Assembly: GCA_020429495.1 (NCBI GenBank)
Contig: JAGQLJ010000039.1
Span: forward strand, 1 to 6,424
Reading direction: 5' to 3'
DNA: 6,424 bases
DNA from: Candidatus Dojkabacteria bacterium
GTDB lineage: Bacteria; Patescibacteriota; Dojkabacteria; J137
The position numbers and the translations under genes are program-made. The notes beneath the pieces were generated by a model. That model was not told the DNA's origin, ran no database searches, and saw only the letters and a program-made list of their open reading frames with translations. The number at the start of each line of letters is the position of its first letter. The first letter of the stretch is position 1. This document shows positions 1 through 5,680 of this stretch, piece by piece.

Positions 1-36
1 ATACATATAAATTAATTATTATAAATAAATGAAGAA

Positions 37-318
37 ATGACAAGAAACATAACCAACACAAGAAAAACTAGTTATGCTAGTAATGAATCAGAGATTGAAG
101 GATATAAATATTACTTAAATGCTGATACTAGTGAATATTACTATGCAGATAAGCAAAAAATGAGAGAATTTCATAGAGCAGGAGATAAATACTTCTCTAT
201 AGGACAATATAATAAGGTTGAAGCAGTTTGGAAACAATCAATAAATGACGAATGGTTTTTGCAGACTGAACCTAATGGAACAGAAGAAGATAATTTATTA
301 AGTCTTGATGATTGTTAA
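37..318 (+). CDS. Small DUF3892-like protein, function unknown
   Basis: This is a complete 93-aa frame. An in-frame TAA at 22-24 closes it upstream, so ATG 37 is the first usable start; the ATG at 29 leads straight to a TGA. The C-terminal third, around residues 74-93 (FLQTEPNGTEEDNLLSLDDC), resembles the end of DUF3892 proteins as I remember them, which finish in a K/RT-x-x-DG-x-x-x-NLLSLPEC-like block. The preceding part (residues 40-73) would fit that short domain's helix and strands. The N-terminal 20 residues are polar, and residues 28-37 are rich in Tyr. There is no signal peptide or membrane segment. No strong Shine-Dalgarno is present; only a weak GAAGAA precedes the start. DUF3892 has no known function to my knowledge. 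It is transcribed towards uvrA, with a hairpin between them. The family call is from memory and moderate; that the frame is a real gene is more likely. Confidence 0.6.
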   Translation: MTRNITNTRKTSYASNESEIEGYKYYLNADTSEYYYADKQKMREFHRAGDKYFSIGQYNKVEAVWKQSINDEWFLQTEPNGTEEDNLLSLDDC

Positions 319-325
319 CCAAAAT

Positions 326-353
326 AGCAGGAAGGAGTAAAATTCTTCCTGCT
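326..353. terminator. Hairpin, possible bidirectional terminator between convergent genes
   Basis: AGCAGGAAG (326-334) pairs perfectly with CTTCCTGCT (345-353), leaving a 10-nt loop that can close by two further pairs. It begins 7 nt after the stop of the DUF3892-like gene. On the plus strand the following TTAATTAA is a poor T-run. On the minus strand the stem is followed by ATTTTGG, so it may serve uvrA at least as well, about 75 nt past its stop. The stretch 354-424 between this hairpin and uvrA holds no other structure I can support. Confidence 0.6.
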
Positions 354-424
354 TAATTAATACCTCAGTAATATCTTTCAATTAACTCGATATAACTGGC
401 TTAGTCAGGTACTTGAGCTACAGC

Positions 425-450
425 AGCTAGTGGCTAGTAGCTTGCAGCTT
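425..450 (+). repeat. GCTAG-rich interspersed repeat, copy A (overlaps the uvrA 3' end)
   Basis: This 26-bp unit begins AGCTAGTGGCTAGTAGC. It matches the reverse complement of 3495-3520 at 23 of 26 positions. Its segment 427-449 matches 3675-3697 in direct orientation at 19 of 23. It covers the uvrA stop codon (427-429) and the seven codons before it, so the repeat encodes the protein's last residues. Such GCTAG-rich units are low in complexity, so part of the similarity could come from short internal repetition rather than copying. Confidence 0.65.
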
Positions 451-3400
451 TTTAAGCCACTCCCCCGTATAACTCCCTTCAGTTTCAGCAACTTCCTCTG
501 GAGTCCCCATAGCTACAATTGTTCCACCTTTCTCTCCTCCTTCTGGGCCAAGGTCAATAATCCAATCAGCAGTTTTTATTACGTCTAAATTATGTTCAAT
601 AACAACTACTGAGTTTCCTTTAGCTACTAATCCATGAAGCACAATTAATAATTTTCTAACATCTTCAAAGTGAAGACCTGTTGTTGGCTCGTCCAAAATA
701 AACATTGTTTTGCCGGTTGAACGTTTTGCTAGTTCAGATGCCAGCTTTACTCTTTGAGATTCACCACCAGAAAGTGTTGTTGCAGCTTGACCTAATCTTA
801 TATATCCAAGCCCAACATCTAAAAGTGTGTTTAGTTTTGTTGCAATTGATGTAATGTTTTCAAAAAATAGTGCTCCTTCTTCAACAGTCATGTTTAGTAC
901 ATCAGAAATATTCTTTCCTTTATAATCAATCTGCAAAGTCTCTCTATTGTATCTATGTCCGTGACACTCATCGCAAGTTACATACACATCTGGCAAGAAT
1001 TGCATAGAAATTTGTATAACACCTGCTCCTTGGCATTTTTCGCATCTACCACCTTTTACATTAAAACTAAATCTACCTGCTTTATAACCTCTTGCTTTTG
1101 ATTCTTTTGTTGAAGCAAATATTTCTCTAATTTGTGTAAACACACCTGTGTATGTTGCAGGGTTTGATCTTGGAGTTTTACCAATCGGAGATTGGTCAAT
1201 ATCAATTACTTTATCAATATGTTCTAATCCTTGAACACTACCATACGCTCCAGGAATAGTTTTACTTCCATAAATATGTTTTGATAAAACTGGATACAAA
1301 ATATCGTTAATTGTTGAAGACTTACCAGAACCTGAAACTCCAGTTACACAAACCATTCTACCTAGAGGAATTTCTAAATCAAATCCTTTTAGATTATTGT
1401 GTGTAAGATTTGTAAGTTTTAAAGAATTCTTATTATTTTTAGGTTTAATCTCACCTAAAGAATCAAGCTTTTCAATTTCTGCATAAATCTCATCTTTTTC
1501 TATTTTCTTTTTGCCAGATAAATATTGACCTGTTATAGACTCTGCAACTGATTTAATATCTTCAGTTGAACCCACAGCAACAACTGCTCCACCATGTTCC
1601 CCGGCTCCAGGTCCAATATCTACAACATAATCTGCTTGGTTAATAGTGTCCTCATCGTGCTCTACAACGACGACCGTATTGCCAATATCTCTTAAATTCT
1701 CTAAAGTCTTAATTAGTTTTTCGTTATCTTTTTGATGCAACCCAATTGAAGGTTCATCTAGCACATACAAAACTCCAGTTAGTCCTGTTCCAATTTGAGA
1801 AGCTAATCTAATTCGTTGTGCCTCACCACCAGATAGGGTTCTTGCAGTTCTGCTTAAAGTTAAATAATCTAAACCAACAGAGATTAAAAAATTTAATCTC
1901 ATAGAAATCTCTTTAAAAATCTGAGTACCTATTTCTCGCTCTTGAGCAGTTGGCATATCTTCAGCTGCATTAATTTCTTTGAAATCAAATATTTTTTGTA
2001 AAATACTTTCTTCTTTTCTTTCTAAATTCTTTTTCTCATCAGCTAAAGAAGAAATCCAATCGAAGGCATCCTTAATGCTCATGTTTGTTACATCAACAAT
2101 ATTTGATCCTGCAATTGTTACAGATAAAGATTCTTTTTTAAGTCGGTACCCTAAACAAGTTGGACAGTCTTTTTCTATCATATATTGTTCAATTTCTTTT
2201 CTTATATAATCAGAGTCTGTCTCTTCGTATCTTCTCATTAGATTTGGAATCACACCTTCAAACTTAGAGTTCCATCTGTTTGTTTCTCCATTAGAGTTTG
2301 TATAATTAACAGCATACTTTTTTGTACCTGTTCCAAACATAACAATATTAAAGTGTTCTTCAGATAATTCTCCAATTGGCTTTCTTAAATCTATTCCTTT
2401 ATCTTCTGCAACTGCTTGAATCAAATTCATTGTATAAGAACTTTCGTTCTCAATTACTCTTGTCCATGGGTAAATTCCGCCTTCCATTATTGTTAGTCTT
2501 GGATTGTAGATCAAAGATTGGTCAATTTCTTTGATTGAACCAAGTCCATTACAAGTTTTACATGCACCATGAGGTGAATTGAAAGAAAATGAATGTGGCT
2601 CAATTTCTGGAAAAGATTCTCCAGTTTCTGGATCAACTAATTTTTCTGAATAAAATATATCTCCATTTGCAGTTAGTTTTACATCTCCTAATTTTTCTCT
2701 TTGTTTTTCTTCTACAATATTTACTAAAAGCTCGCCATCGCCATTGTTTATTGCAAGCTCTACTGAATCTGTTAGCCTTTTTACAAAAGCTTCATCATCT
2801 TTTGAATCATTTTTTATTACTAATCTATCAATAACTAAATCAATATTATGTTTAACAAATCTATCTAGCTTAATATCTTCTTCAAGGTTATACATGTGTC
2901 CATCTACTCTAATTCTTACAAATCCTTGTGATAAGAATCTTGTAAATAGTTCTTCGTATGTTCCTTTTCTATTTTTAATTACTGGAGATAAAATCATTAG
3001 CTTAACTTCTTCTCCAATGGTATTAGAATAGTCTAGAATTCTATCTACAATCTGTTGAACAGTTTGTTTTTGTAATCTTCTACCTGTTACTGGGCTTCTT
3101 GGATGGCCTAATCTTGCAAAAAGCAGTCTTAAATAATCATAAATCTCTGTTACTGTTCCAACAGTTGATCGTGGATTGTGTCCTGTAGATTTCTGATCAA
3201 TTGAAATTGCTGGTTGAAGTCCTTCTATTAAATCAACATCTGGTTTTTCCATTAACCCCAAAAATTGACGTGCATAAGCAGACAAAGATTCTACGTATCG
3301 TCTTTGTCCTTCTGCATATATTGTATCGAATGCCAAAGATGATTTACCTGAGCCTGAAAGTCCAGTAATCACAGTTAATTTATCCTTTGGAATATCAACA

Positions 3401-3459
3401 TCAATATTTTTTAAATTGTTTGTTCTAGCACCTCGAACTTTAATAAATTCGTCTGCCAT
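427..3459 (-). CDS. uvrA: UvrABC system protein A, excision-repair damage-recognition ATPase
   Basis: UvrA dimers scan DNA for distorting lesions and load UvrB, starting nucleotide excision repair in the cytoplasm. The 1010-aa product has both ABC ATPase halves: Walker A at 33-40 (GLSGSGKS) and 707-714 (GVSGSGKS), signatures LSGGEAQR at 542-549 and LSGGESQR at 896-903, and Walker B with catalytic Glu at 566-570 and 921-925. The C-terminal zinc module is complete (Cys 806, 809, 829, 832). A CPTC pair sits at 432-435. In the first zinc module only Cys 300 and 303 remain; where family members usually have a CPxC pair, around 275-280, this protein reads VDPETG. It is longer than the usual 940-960 aa, with a charged, helical-looking insertion near 470-505 and a longer linker near 650-680. 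The ATG start gives the standard N-terminus (MADEFIKVRGARTNNL). There is no Shine-Dalgarno, and a strong extended -10 lies just upstream. The last seven residues, KLQATSH, come from an interspersed repeat. Confidence 0.97.
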   Translation of the reverse strand: MADEFIKVRGARTNNLKNIDVDIPKDKLTVITGLSGSGKSSLAFDTIYAEGQRRYVESLSAYARQFLGLMEKPDVDLIEGLQPAISIDQKSTGHNPRSTVGTVTEIYDYLRLLFARLGHPRSPVTGRRLQKQTVQQIVDRILDYSNTIGEEVKLMILSPVIKNRKGTYEELFTRFLSQGFVRIRVDGHMYNLEEDIKLDRFVKHNIDLVIDRLVIKNDSKDDEAFVKRLTDSVELAINNGDGELLVNIVEEKQREKLGDVKLTANGDIFYSEKLVDPETGESFPEIEPHSFSFNSPHGACKTCNGLGSIKEIDQSLIYNPRLTIMEGGIYPWTRVIENESSYTMNLIQAVAEDKGIDLRKPIGELSEEHFNIVMFGTGTKKYAVNYTNSNGETNRWNSKFEGVIPNLMRRYEETDSDYIRKEIEQYMIEKDCPTCLGYRLKKESLSVTIAGSNIVDVTNMSIKDAFDWISSLADEKKNLERKEESILQKIFDFKEINAAEDMPTAQEREIGTQIFKEISMRLNFLISVGLDYLTLSRTARTLSGGEAQRIRLASQIGTGLTGVLYVLDEPSIGLHQKDNEKLIKTLENLRDIGNTVVVVEHDEDTINQADYVVDIGPGAGEHGGAVVAVGSTEDIKSVAESITGQYLSGKKKIEKDEIYAEIEKLDSLGEIKPKNNKNSLKLTNLTHNNLKGFDLEIPLGRMVCVTGVSGSGKSSTINDILYPVLSKHIYGSKTIPGAYGSVQGLEHIDKVIDIDQSPIGKTPRSNPATYTGVFTQIREIFASTKESKARGYKAGRFSFNVKGGRCEKCQGAGVIQISMQFLPDVYVTCDECHGHRYNRETLQIDYKGKNISDVLNMTVEEGALFFENITSIATKLNTLLDVGLGYIRLGQAATTLSGGESQRVKLASELAKRSTGKTMFILDEPTTGLHFEDVRKLLIVLHGLVAKGNSVVVIEHNLDVIKTADWIIDLGPEGGEKGGTIVAMGTPEEVAETEGSYTGEWLKKLQATSH

Positions 3460-3479
3460 GGGGAATTGGTAAACCCGTA

Positions 3480-3488
3480 ATTATAACA
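3480..3488 (-). promoter_or_regulatory. uvrA promoter, extended -10 TGTTATAAT
   Basis: Read on the minus strand this is TGT followed by a perfect TATAAT, with 20 nt between the -10 and the uvrA ATG. A start site about 7 nt downstream would give a leader near 14 nt, which contains no Shine-Dalgarno. No good -35 is visible; the expected -35 position falls inside repeat copy B. The 12 bases TGTTATAATTAC (3477-3488) are identical to those in front of trmB. No LexA-type box is apparent. Confidence 0.65.
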
Positions 3489-3494
3489 TAAATA

Positions 3495-3520
3495 AAGCTT
3501 CTAGCTACGAGCCACTAGCT
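3495..3520 (-). repeat. GCTAG-rich interspersed repeat, copy B (uvrA promoter side)
   Basis: On the minus strand it matches copy A (425-450) at 23 of 26 bases, so A and B form an inverted pair flanking the whole uvrA gene. On the plus strand it begins AAGCTTCTAGCTACGAGCC. It lies 6 bp upstream of the uvrA extended -10 and occupies the expected -35 position, and 10 bp from the palindromic element at 3531. Confidence 0.65.
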
Positions 3521-3530
3521 ACAACGATGC

Positions 3531-3645
3531 TGTCAGTTCGAGTGAAAATTTTAATTTATTAAAATTTTTATATCGAGAACTTTCTTTTTAGATGACTTTC
3601 ACTTCTCGATACGATCCTGATAAATCAGGATCACTCGAAGTGACA
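3531..3645. repeat. Palindromic element with a closing stem and three inner hairpins (MITE/REP-like)
   Basis: The 115-bp element has terminal inverted repeats TGTCAGTTCGAGTG (3531-3544) and CACTCGAAGTGACA (3632-3645), pairing at 13 of 14 positions. Inside are three hairpins: 11-bp arms AAAATTTTAAT/ATTAAAATTTT (3545-3555 and 3558-3568, 2-nt loop); 9 bp from TATCGAGAA (3571-3579) with TTCTCGATA (3603-3611), around a 23-nt loop; and 9-bp arms GATCCTGAT/ATCAGGATC (3613-3621 and 3624-3632, loop AA). Folded, it forms a cruciform or cloverleaf. From memory, similar TGTCANTTCGAGTG elements with a TATCGAGAA inner arm are dispersed in Bacteroidota genomes; that is recollection and not a search result. 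It codes for no protein and sits between divergent promoters, so it is unlikely to be a gene terminator. No clear target-site duplication is seen. Confidence 0.8.
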
Positions 3646-3674
3646 TTTTTTTGCATTAAACCTAATATAATTTA

Positions 3675-3697
3675 CTAGTAGCTCGAAGCTAGCAGCT
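3675..3697 (+). repeat. GCTAG-rich interspersed repeat, copy C (PAP2 promoter side)
   Basis: It begins CTAGTAGCTCGAAGCTAGC and matches copy A (427-449) at 19 of 23 bases in the same orientation. The GCTAG character continues past a G-run to about 3706. It ends just upstream of the probable PAP2 promoter, mirroring copy B in front of uvrA, so the intergenic region reads B, palindromic element, C. Confidence 0.5.
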
Positions 3698-3710
3698 GGG
3701 GGCTAGTTTG

Positions 3711-3719
3711 TGTTACATT
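3711..3719 (+). promoter_or_regulatory. Weak candidate promoter for the PAP2 gene, TGTTACATT
   Basis: The site resembles an extended -10, with TGT followed by TACATT (4 of 6 matches to TATAAT). It lies 21 nt before ATG 3741, the same spacing seen for uvrA and trmB. Nearby AT-rich alternatives (3724-3738) cannot be excluded. No Shine-Dalgarno precedes the ATG. Confidence 0.35.
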
Positions 3720-3740
3720 ATGTAAGAATATTTTATAAAA

Positions 3741-4649
3741 ATGAACATTTTAAAAACAATAGAAGCATTAACTCCAAGGCAATTTAGACTCCTTTTAGCA
3801 GCTATAACTATTTTTATACTATTTATAGATTATGGACTGGGATTTACTTATGGAATGAATACAATTATTCTAATTGTTTGTGCAATGGCTTTAGTTTTAA
3901 GAAGAGGCAAACAACTTTTTGCAGATTGGATTCCAGCATTATTAGTTTTTTATTTTTATGAATTTAGTAGAGCGCATGCTTTTGATATTGCAACAGCACT
4001 TCACAGACCGTTAATTATCGATGGTTTGTTTAAGCTAGAACAAAGCATTTTTGGATTTCTACCAAATATAAAGTTACAAGAAGTTATTCATCCAGTAATA
4101 ACAAATCCAACATTATTTGATTACGTTATGTTTGTATTTTATGGAGGATTTTTTTGGATGTGGGCTGTTATGGGTTATTACTTCTGGCTAAAAGGTAGAG
4201 GTCTTTATAAAAAATATATGTATGGTTTAATTGGATTTTCACTTGTTGCTGTTTTAGTATTTATTCTATTTCCAACAGCTCCACCTTGGTATGCAAGTGA
4301 TTTAGGATTAATTCCACATGTAGATAGAATTATTTGGGAGTTTCAATACTTTGGCACAGTTGCTTTTGACAATGTACAAAATATTGGAAGAAATGATTTT
4401 GCTGCACTCCCATCATTACACACTGGATGGACGTTCTATATGGCTCTCTTCTTTACAAAAGTAAATAAATGGAAAGGTGCTTGGATGTTTATTGTGCCTG
4501 CAGGAGTTGCATTTGCAACTTGGTATGGAGCTGAACACTATGTAGTTGACTCAATTGTAGGTGCACTATTTGCAATTACTGCTTTTGCAATAGTAAATGA
4601 TTTCTTTGATGATGAGTTTAAATTAAGAAAGCGTTCTATTCTAGAGTAA
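3741..4649 (+). CDS. PAP2-superfamily integral membrane phosphatase/phosphotransferase (Aur1-like)
   Basis: The 302-aa protein is strongly hydrophobic, with about six likely membrane helices (near 17-33, 40-54, 62-75, 128-150, 160-178 and 247-285). The PAP2 catalytic motifs are intact: LPSLHTGW with PS-x-H at 224-227, and a third motif with Glu 265, His 266 and Asp 270 in WYGAEHYVVD. His 266 is the expected nucleophile and His 227 the acid. The FPTAPPWY block at 177-184 and the YEFSR/LHRP region at 73-90 are features of the Aur1-like, inositol-phosphotransferase-type branch (PAP2_3) rather than of undecaprenyl-diphosphate phosphatases. It probably acts on a lipid phosphate or phospho-headgroup at the membrane; the substrate cannot be read from sequence, and phosphatase or transferase activity are both possible. 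It diverges from uvrA, and its 3' end overlaps the DUF427 gene by 14 bp tail-to-tail. The start lacks a Shine-Dalgarno, but no better ATG is available. Confidence 0.88.
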   Translation: MNILKTIEALTPRQFRLLLAAITIFILFIDYGLGFTYGMNTIILIVCAMALVLRRGKQLFADWIPALLVFYFYEFSRAHAFDIATALHRPLIIDGLFKLEQSIFGFLPNIKLQEVIHPVITNPTLFDYVMFVFYGGFFWMWAVMGYYFWLKGRGLYKKYMYGLIGFSLVAVLVFILFPTAPPWYASDLGLIPHVDRIIWEFQYFGTVAFDNVQNIGRNDFAALPSLHTGWTFYMALFFTKVNKWKGAWMFIVPAGVAFATWYGAEHYVVDSIVGALFAITAFAIVNDFFDDEFKLRKRSILE

Positions 4650-4962
4650 CTTTATCTGTATAAAAAGCTACATAGTTTGCAAAATCAATTCCAGGCTTAT
4701 TATTATTTTTACCAACTAGTTCATTTGAACCCTCTTTTGGGACTGGATAAAACCAAGCAGCATTCTCTGCTGTTTTATCTGCAACAGTAATCGAATAATA
4801 GTTAGCATTTCCTTTCCATGGGCAAACTGAATGTTGTTCTGTTTCTTTGAGAAATTCTTTTTTAATTGATTCAGGTGGAAAATATTTATTCCCTTCTATC
4901 ATTAAAATATTAGCGTCATCAGCTTCTGCAATTACTTGGTTATTAAATGTTACTTTTGCCAT
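4636..4962 (-). CDS. DUF427 domain protein, function unknown
   Basis: The 108-aa product carries the typical DUF427 signature in order: NQVIAEADDANILMIEGNKYFPPESI (residues 8-33), the core SVCPWKGNANYYSI (45-58), ENAAWFYPVPKEG (66-78) and NYVAFYTDKV (96-105). DUF427 proteins are small, soluble, single-domain beta-rich proteins found widely in bacteria; I know no firm activity. Between the FYP block and the final YVAFY strand lies a stretch (about 79-94, including GKNNNKPG) that looks longer than the few residues I would expect there. The ATG is preceded by CAACTCCAC, with no Shine-Dalgarno. The gene runs against the PAP2 gene, with its stop inside the end of that gene. It lies 61 nt downstream of the unrecognised gene at 5024-5656 on the same strand, so co-transcription is possible, although it has a candidate -10 of its own. 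Confidence 0.9.
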   Translation of the reverse strand: MAKVTFNNQVIAEADDANILMIEGNKYFPPESIKKEFLKETEQHSVCPWKGNANYYSITVADKTAENAAWFYPVPKEGSNELVGKNNNKPGIDFANYVAFYTDKVTLE

Positions 4963-4981
4963 GTGGAGTTGATAGTTAAAA

Positions 4982-4987
4982 GTTATA
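4982..4987 (-). promoter_or_regulatory. Candidate -10 box for the DUF427 gene, TATAAC
   Basis: On the minus strand TATAAC (5 of 6 to consensus) lies 19 nt upstream of the ATG at 4962, predicting a leader of about 13 nt. There is no TG extension, and no -35 at normal spacing. The layout matches that of uvrA and trmB, but such AT-rich boxes arise easily by chance in this base composition. Confidence 0.35.
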
Positions 4988-5023
4988 TGTTAATAATTGC
5001 AGAGATGAGAAAGCATGTCAAAA

Positions 5024-5656
5024 TTAAAGAAAGTACGGATGAAGATTAGCAGGCATTTCTAAATTCTTTAATTTTAGAACAGTTCTAAATATAGTGTATT
5101 TGTTTCTGGGTAATACTAAATTAATGTCTGGTGTATCAAGCCTATTCATGGTTGATACTAGTTTTTCTAACACGTCTGATTGTTTTTTTAAAAATACTTG
5201 TGATGCAAAATATAGTTGTGTCTGAGGATATTCAGTAATATGAGAATCCTTTATACAAGCTACTAAATCTTCATTGGAATCTGGAAACCTATAAATGGAA
5301 ATTATCCCTTTTACACCTCCCTCATAATGTACTAGTTTCATTCCTGCTGTAATTTTGCTAGCTCCGTATATATTTAAGAAATACATAAGGTCGTCAACCT
5401 GTGGAAATACTCCACTAAGTTCAAAAGCTCTAAGTTTCTGATGTAAAAGTGTACTTTTTACCTGTGGGGTCCTATAAAAACTACATAACATTTTCCCTGC
5501 CCCTTCACCTAATTCGATCTGATCTATAGGTAATCTTATAGTTTGCTCTGAAGGAGCTGATGTATCTACTTGACTAGCAAGATTTAATAATTCATCTCTA
5601 GAATATTTTTTTGTAATATCAGGTTCAACATCACCTGATGAAATAGTATCACTCAC
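5024..5656 (-). CDS. Unrecognised 210-aa soluble protein, GTG start proposed
   Basis: I do not recognise this protein. The open frame extends upstream to 5767, but that would cover the start of trmB on the other strand by 80 bp. I therefore choose the GTG at 5654-5656, which gives a polar N-terminus (SDTISSGDVEPDITKKYSRD). An ATG at 5687-5689 is the alternative; it would add 17 residues with a hydrophobic stretch that coincides with the trmB promoter. The protein is mixed polar and hydrophobic, with no membrane segment, signal peptide, cysteine cluster or nucleotide-binding motif. A patterned middle (LRAFELSGVFPQVDDLMYFL, about 79-98 from the GTG) and strand-like stretches (MKLVHYEGGVKGIISIYRF) suggest an ordinary alpha/beta fold. 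Codon and base use look like the neighbours. It diverges from trmB and lies 61 nt upstream of the DUF427 gene. Confidence that it is a gene is good; confidence in the start is moderate. Confidence 0.72.
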   Translation of the reverse strand: MSDTISSGDVEPDITKKYSRDELLNLASQVDTSAPSEQTIRLPIDQIELGEGAGKMLCSFYRTPQVKSTLLHQKLRAFELSGVFPQVDDLMYFLNIYGASKITAGMKLVHYEGGVKGIISIYRFPDSNEDLVACIKDSHITEYPQTQLYFASQVFLKKQSDVLEKLVSTMNRLDTPDINLVLPRNKYTIFRTVLKLKNLEMPANLHPYFL

Positions 5657-5665
5657 TGTTATAAT
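5657..5665 (+). promoter_or_regulatory. trmB promoter, extended -10 TGTTATAAT
   Basis: TGT plus a perfect TATAAT (5660-5665) lies 22 nt upstream of the trmB ATG, predicting a leader of about 15 nt with no clear Shine-Dalgarno (AATTGAGTATAC precedes the ATG). The 12 bases 5657-5668 are identical to the uvrA promoter. It directly abuts the GTG start proposed for the minus-strand gene. Confidence 0.6.
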
Positions 5666-5680
5666 TACTAAACAAAATTG

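Noticed and set aside
29..42. An ATG at 29 as an earlier start for the first gene.
   Set aside because: It is in another frame and meets a TGA after two codons.
1979..3031. Plus-strand open frames of about 75-95 codons inside uvrA (1979-2209, 2589-2834, 2744-3031).
   Set aside because: They are antisense to a conserved, intact uvrA. Their translations are rich in Leu, Ser and Phe as expected from the opposite strand of an AT-rich gene, and they show no motif.
3531..3645. The cloverleaf shape and a GTTCGAGT string, which resembles a tRNA T-loop, suggested a tRNA or tRNA-like gene.
   Set aside because: The GTTCGAG lies in the outer closing stem and not in a loop. There is no 7-bp acceptor, anticodon loop or CCA end, and the arms are far too long.
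3524..3652. A target-site duplication flanking the palindromic element.
   Set aside because: The flanks (ACGATGC on the left, TTTTTTTGC on the right) share no convincing direct repeat next to the termini.
5016..5021. A perfect minus-strand TTGACA upstream of the DUF427 gene.
   Set aside because: The gap to the TATAAC box is 28 nt, much too long for a -35/-10 pair. The boxes at 17-20 nt are poor, so it is probably chance.
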